Shown piece after piece: positions 61,316 through 64,000 of a DNA stretch of 64,000 bases. Position 1 is the stretch's first letter. Each line of letters begins with the position of its first letter. The stretch spans positions 8,246,001-8,310,000 of the forward strand of contig JAHRBC010000002.1 of assembly GCA_022702545.1 (NCBI GenBank), written 5' to 3'. The DNA comes from Phycomyces nitens. Taxonomy: Eukaryota; Mucoromycota; Mucoromycetes; Mucorales; Phycomycetaceae. The notes beneath the pieces are model-generated. The model made no database searches, was not told the DNA's origin, and saw only the letters and a list, made by a program, of their open reading frames with translations. The translations under genes were made by a program, and so were the position numbers.

Positions 61316-62588
61316 TAGACATCAATTAAAGCTTGGTATCTTCTTTGCATGTTGCCGATCAAACGGCTTGAAAACTCGAAGCATAACCCCACTCATTCAT
61401 TTTGTAGGGCCACCTCCAAATCAGCCAAATCACTAATAGTGGCCACCCTCTTTCCAACTAGCAATTCTAGAGTATGTCAGATGTGCTCAATTGGGTTCAG
61501 ATCAGGACCTTGTGCTGACTAGTACTCAAATCCCCTGATCCGATAGGTTTCTTTCCACAATCGAAAATAGTTACCCGTATGGCAAGTGGTCCCATCCTCC
61601 TAAAAAACAGAAACCTTTTCTTAATTTTTGGTGAATTTTTTAAGCCACGTATGAAAGGATTCTGTCAGTATATTGACGTATACATCATGATCGACCCTGA
61701 AAGTGTTTATGATCTTTACCGGGTCAAATCGTCTTCCACAAAAGCAGCTCTAAACATTGAGTTCACCACCACCATATTTTATTGCCGATATGATATTTCT
61801 TCCTTTGTACCTTTCTCCAACTGTTCTGAACACACGTGTGGTAGCATTGTTTCTGTTCAAGTAAAAACGGGATTCATCTGAGCCCACCACACTATTCCAT
61901 TGGCCGTTTGACAAGTTAAACTTTTCCTTGGCCCATCAAAGTATGTGTGGTGATCCAGCCTTATCAATGTATATTTTACATATACATAAGCTATAAGTAC
62001 AGATTAGCTGAGAGCTAATAAGGTACGATAGACGAAGTATTGCAATGCATCAGAATAATAGTAACATGGATGTTAAGCTTAGAAGCATACTCCATCTAAT
62101 ATCTTAATGTGGTGAAAGACCCCAAGTATCAGGAAGTCCAAGTTCTTGTGTAACAGCACATTGAAAGAGTATATAAAGAGCGGCACATTTTGTATCTTAA
62201 TAAAAACAAGCTTATATACAGTCTCAAAGTACTCACTCACTGTCTATATCTCCATTACTATTTTTTATTATTTTAATACCCTAAAGCACAACAGTATGGA
62301 TTACTCGTGCTTTTATGTGAAGCTAGACTTGTGTGTTGCAACACAGGATGTAAAGTCAAGTTGCTTGACATAGTTGATGACATTATTTCTGCACGTACAA
62401 ACAGCCGTTGCAGTCATTTCTAATCTGAGCTGTTTATAGGTGGTGAATGGATCCTCCCGTATGGTTCTTTCAAGGTGTCTGATAGTCTTCTCATTCACTT
62501 TTTTGGGGTTTCCAGGTAATTTTCTAGGTAATGGACATTTGTGTTGTCTAATGTGTTTAACAATCATTTGCATAGTTGACCTAGGCAT
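61316..62588 (-). pseudogene. Tc1-type transposase, copy 5; Trp to stop changes and LTR insertion
   Basis: The HTH part (62588-62313) reads KHIRQHKCPLPRKLPGNPKK and YKQLRLEMTATAVCTCRNN, then VKQLDFTSCVATHKSSF. After the LTR the frame gives WAKEKFNLSNGQW and VVGSDESRFYLNRN (first Asp). Later parts read FEY-stop-SAQGPDLNPIEHI-stop-HTLELLVGKR (third Glu present) and ALQNE-stop. The three stops replace Trp of relatives by G to A changes. Frames shift in the middle. Confidence 0.72.
61946..62293 (+). mobile_element. Solo LTR (348 bp) nested in Tc1 copy 5
   Basis: Begins TGTGGTGATCC and ends AGCACAACA, flanked by GTATG at 61941-61945 and 62294-62298. Removing it and one repeat rejoins the transposase frame. 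TATATAAAG (about 62171) followed by AATAAAAA (about 62200) suggests a promoter and poly(A) signal in plus orientation. It is a different family from the LTR at 41.2 kb. Confidence 0.8.
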
Positions 62589-62640
62589 CTCAACTCCACT
62601 TGTAATCTGCTCAAGAGAAAGATGAACCTTATGAAGGTAG

Positions 62641-63446
62641 AAAACACCTTGATACTTCTGCTGCTTTTATATATATATATAAAGGTCTCAGATGCTGCTT
62701 TGCGATTCTGGAGCTCGCATATTTTTAGGTAATTTATTGATAGAGAAAAGAGGTTTTTATTTCAAAATCTTAATCTTAATTAGCGCAAATTGGCACAAGA
62801 GGCTTTGTATCTCCATTAAAGGTCTAATATTGAAGCGTGCATACACTTAAAAGATACATGTATACATGTATTTTATAATTTAGACATTAAACTATTCACT
62901 CGTAATTAAACATTGATTCAAGTATTATAAAAATGAATCACTGGCTGTGCCCAGAGTTTACAATGTTACTTGATATGAATACCACAACTGAGTGAGGTAC
63001 AGACCCCACAACCTAATCTCTAGCACCTCCTGGTTAATACAAATGTCTTTGCAGAAGTATAAAGTATAGCTGGGTCTTGTAGCTATTCCAAATCTTTTAG
63101 TGATAACCAACCATTCTCTTGACGAAATCAAGTTTGTTGCACACTCTTTAATTCTCTGTATCAACTCATTGACATTCCGTTTAAATACTAATAAAATGCC
63201 GCTTCTTTCTTTTGGGCTTGTTTAAACATCTTTGGTACAAAAAATGTAAAATGTATATGACTTTTTAGTAAAAGCCTCTTATATGTGTATACTTGAACGA
63301 TAATTGTTTATTTTATATAGTAACAATTAATGTTGCTTGATGCCTATTCATATAGGTTTCTCGAGGGTTGAAAAATGAAAGGAATGAAATGGAGGCATAT
63401 GATTGGCTGATTTAATTTGGGCGCAAATTTAAAAGAATTGAAAAAT
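62641..63446. other. No supported feature
   Basis: AT-rich. ATTCCGTTTAAATA near 63175 recurs near 63674; the pair may bound a small insertion holding the tRNA-like sequence. Confidence 0.35.
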
Positions 63447-63519
63447 GTGAGCGCAGGGAATCGAACCCCGTACCTCCAGCCCTTGCGGGCGGCGCTCTTC
63501 CATCGGAGCTGTCACCCAC
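63447..63519 (-). tRNA. tRNA-like sequence (pseudo-tRNA or SINE head)
   Basis: 73 nt on the minus strand fold like a tRNA. The acceptor pairs GTGGGTG with CGCTCAC. The D-arm is GCTC...GAGC and the T-arm has GGTTCGATTCC, the B-box. The anticodon stem has one mismatch and the loop lacks U33 (CGCAAGG), so the nominal CAA anticodon is doubtful. The RNA polymerase III boxes look good, so a transcribed tRNA-derived element is as likely as a true tRNA. Confidence 0.45.
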
Positions 63520-63839
63520 TTTCTTATTCACTTGGAAAATTAAAAAATGAGTGGACCATTTTATTGCCTTTTATGGTAATAAGTACTACACTATATTTTT
63601 GAGTAGCGACTGACGGAATAAAATAAAGAGCTTTGTGCATGGAGCCCATGCTCTCTTGTATTTAATCTTTTGTATTCCGTTTAAATAAAAGTAGCCGCTT
63701 TATTTGTTTCAACTCAATTTTCTTTTTATATATTTCACCCTTGTGGTTTGTATACCGCAAAAATATGTGCTCCACAACTGATCTCTGATTACTCTTTGCT
63801 AATGTACATTGCAATGTTTAACATCTCAGGATCAGCTAC

Positions 63840-63998
63840 ACATCAGGCACATATGCATTTTATATCCTCAGTATATTTTGAGATCATTAAGTGTAGCTCA
63901 TAATATAAAACACTACACACAATATCCAAGGACCAGGACATTTGAAAATGTTATACCTCATCAAGAAATATTGTGCCTCTAGGATTAGCATACTTTTT
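63840..63998 (+). repeat. Dispersed repeat, copy 2
   Basis: Partner of 55975-56130, same orientation; runs to the end of the window. Confidence 0.55.
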
Positions 63999-64000
63999 TA

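Larger units (their letters stand above)
61316..62640 (-). mobile_element. Tc1/mariner-type transposon, copy 5 (decayed, with nested solo LTR)
   Basis: Contains a related transposase to copy 3 on the minus strand, split by a 348-bp LTR. The TIRs could not be placed. Confidence 0.6.

Overview
The window looks like a TE-rich, accessory piece of an early-diverging filamentous fungus, most likely Mucoromycota (Mucorales-like). The sequence is AT-rich. Introns are short (about 36-75 nt) with GT..AG ends. DIRS-type tyrosine-recombinase retrotransposons, Tc1/mariner elements, MULEs and an APE-type LINE occur together. The non-transposon genes belong to the expanded, lineage-specific multi-exon families I associate with Mucorales, several carrying PD-(D/E)XK-like motifs. 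Family names rest on motif recognition by eye; no search was run.

Layout. 0-3.6 kb: gene A (minus; PD-(D/E)XK-like) between inverted copies of another gene's 5' end. 3.8-8.2 kb: a LINE 5' fragment broken by DIRS element 1. 8.18-9.53 kb: a full-length Tc1 copy with a damaged first catalytic Asp, followed by a copied piece of gene F. 12.1-13.3 kb: a deleted Tc1/IS630-like element with long TIRs. 13.6-14.6 kb: 391-bp tandem repeat. 15-17 kb: gene D. 17.4-19.8 kb: MULE copy 1. 20.0-24.4 kb: DIRS element 2, with both ends. 25.5-29.2 kb: LINE, 5'-complete and 3'-truncated. 29.3-29.7 kb: MITE. 30.8-32.9 kb: gene B. 33.4-35.8 kb: MULE copy 2, inverted relative to copy 1. 36.6-38.3 kb: gene E, paralogue of D. 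38.9-43.7 kb: DIRS element 3, with a solo LTR nested in it. 44-44.7 kb: MITE. 45.9-47.6 kb: gene F. 48.5-49.5 kb: decayed Tc1. 50.5-51.3 kb: a different tyrosine recombinase fragment. 51.4-52.6 kb: decayed Tc1. 53.4-55.3 kb: gene G, paralogue of F, with a MITE inside an intron. 56.2-57.3 kb: gene H. 58.9-60.8 kb: gene I, paralogue of A. 61.3-62.6 kb: decayed Tc1 with a second solo LTR. 63.45 kb: a tRNA-like sequence.

How it fits together. The cellular genes (A, B, D, E, F, G, H, I) fall into families A/I, D/E, F/G, B and H. Each has an acidic residue followed by a beta-strand-like E-x-(K/Q/S) segment, so they may be divergent members of one nuclease fold. This resembles the TE-embedded Crinkler/RHS-type arsenals known in other eukaryotes, but that functional link is inference. 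Most TE copies are inactivated by point mutations that are largely G:C to A:T, especially Trp codons turned into stops. The DIRS elements keep their tyrosine-recombinase frame open through the overlapping gag and RT regions.
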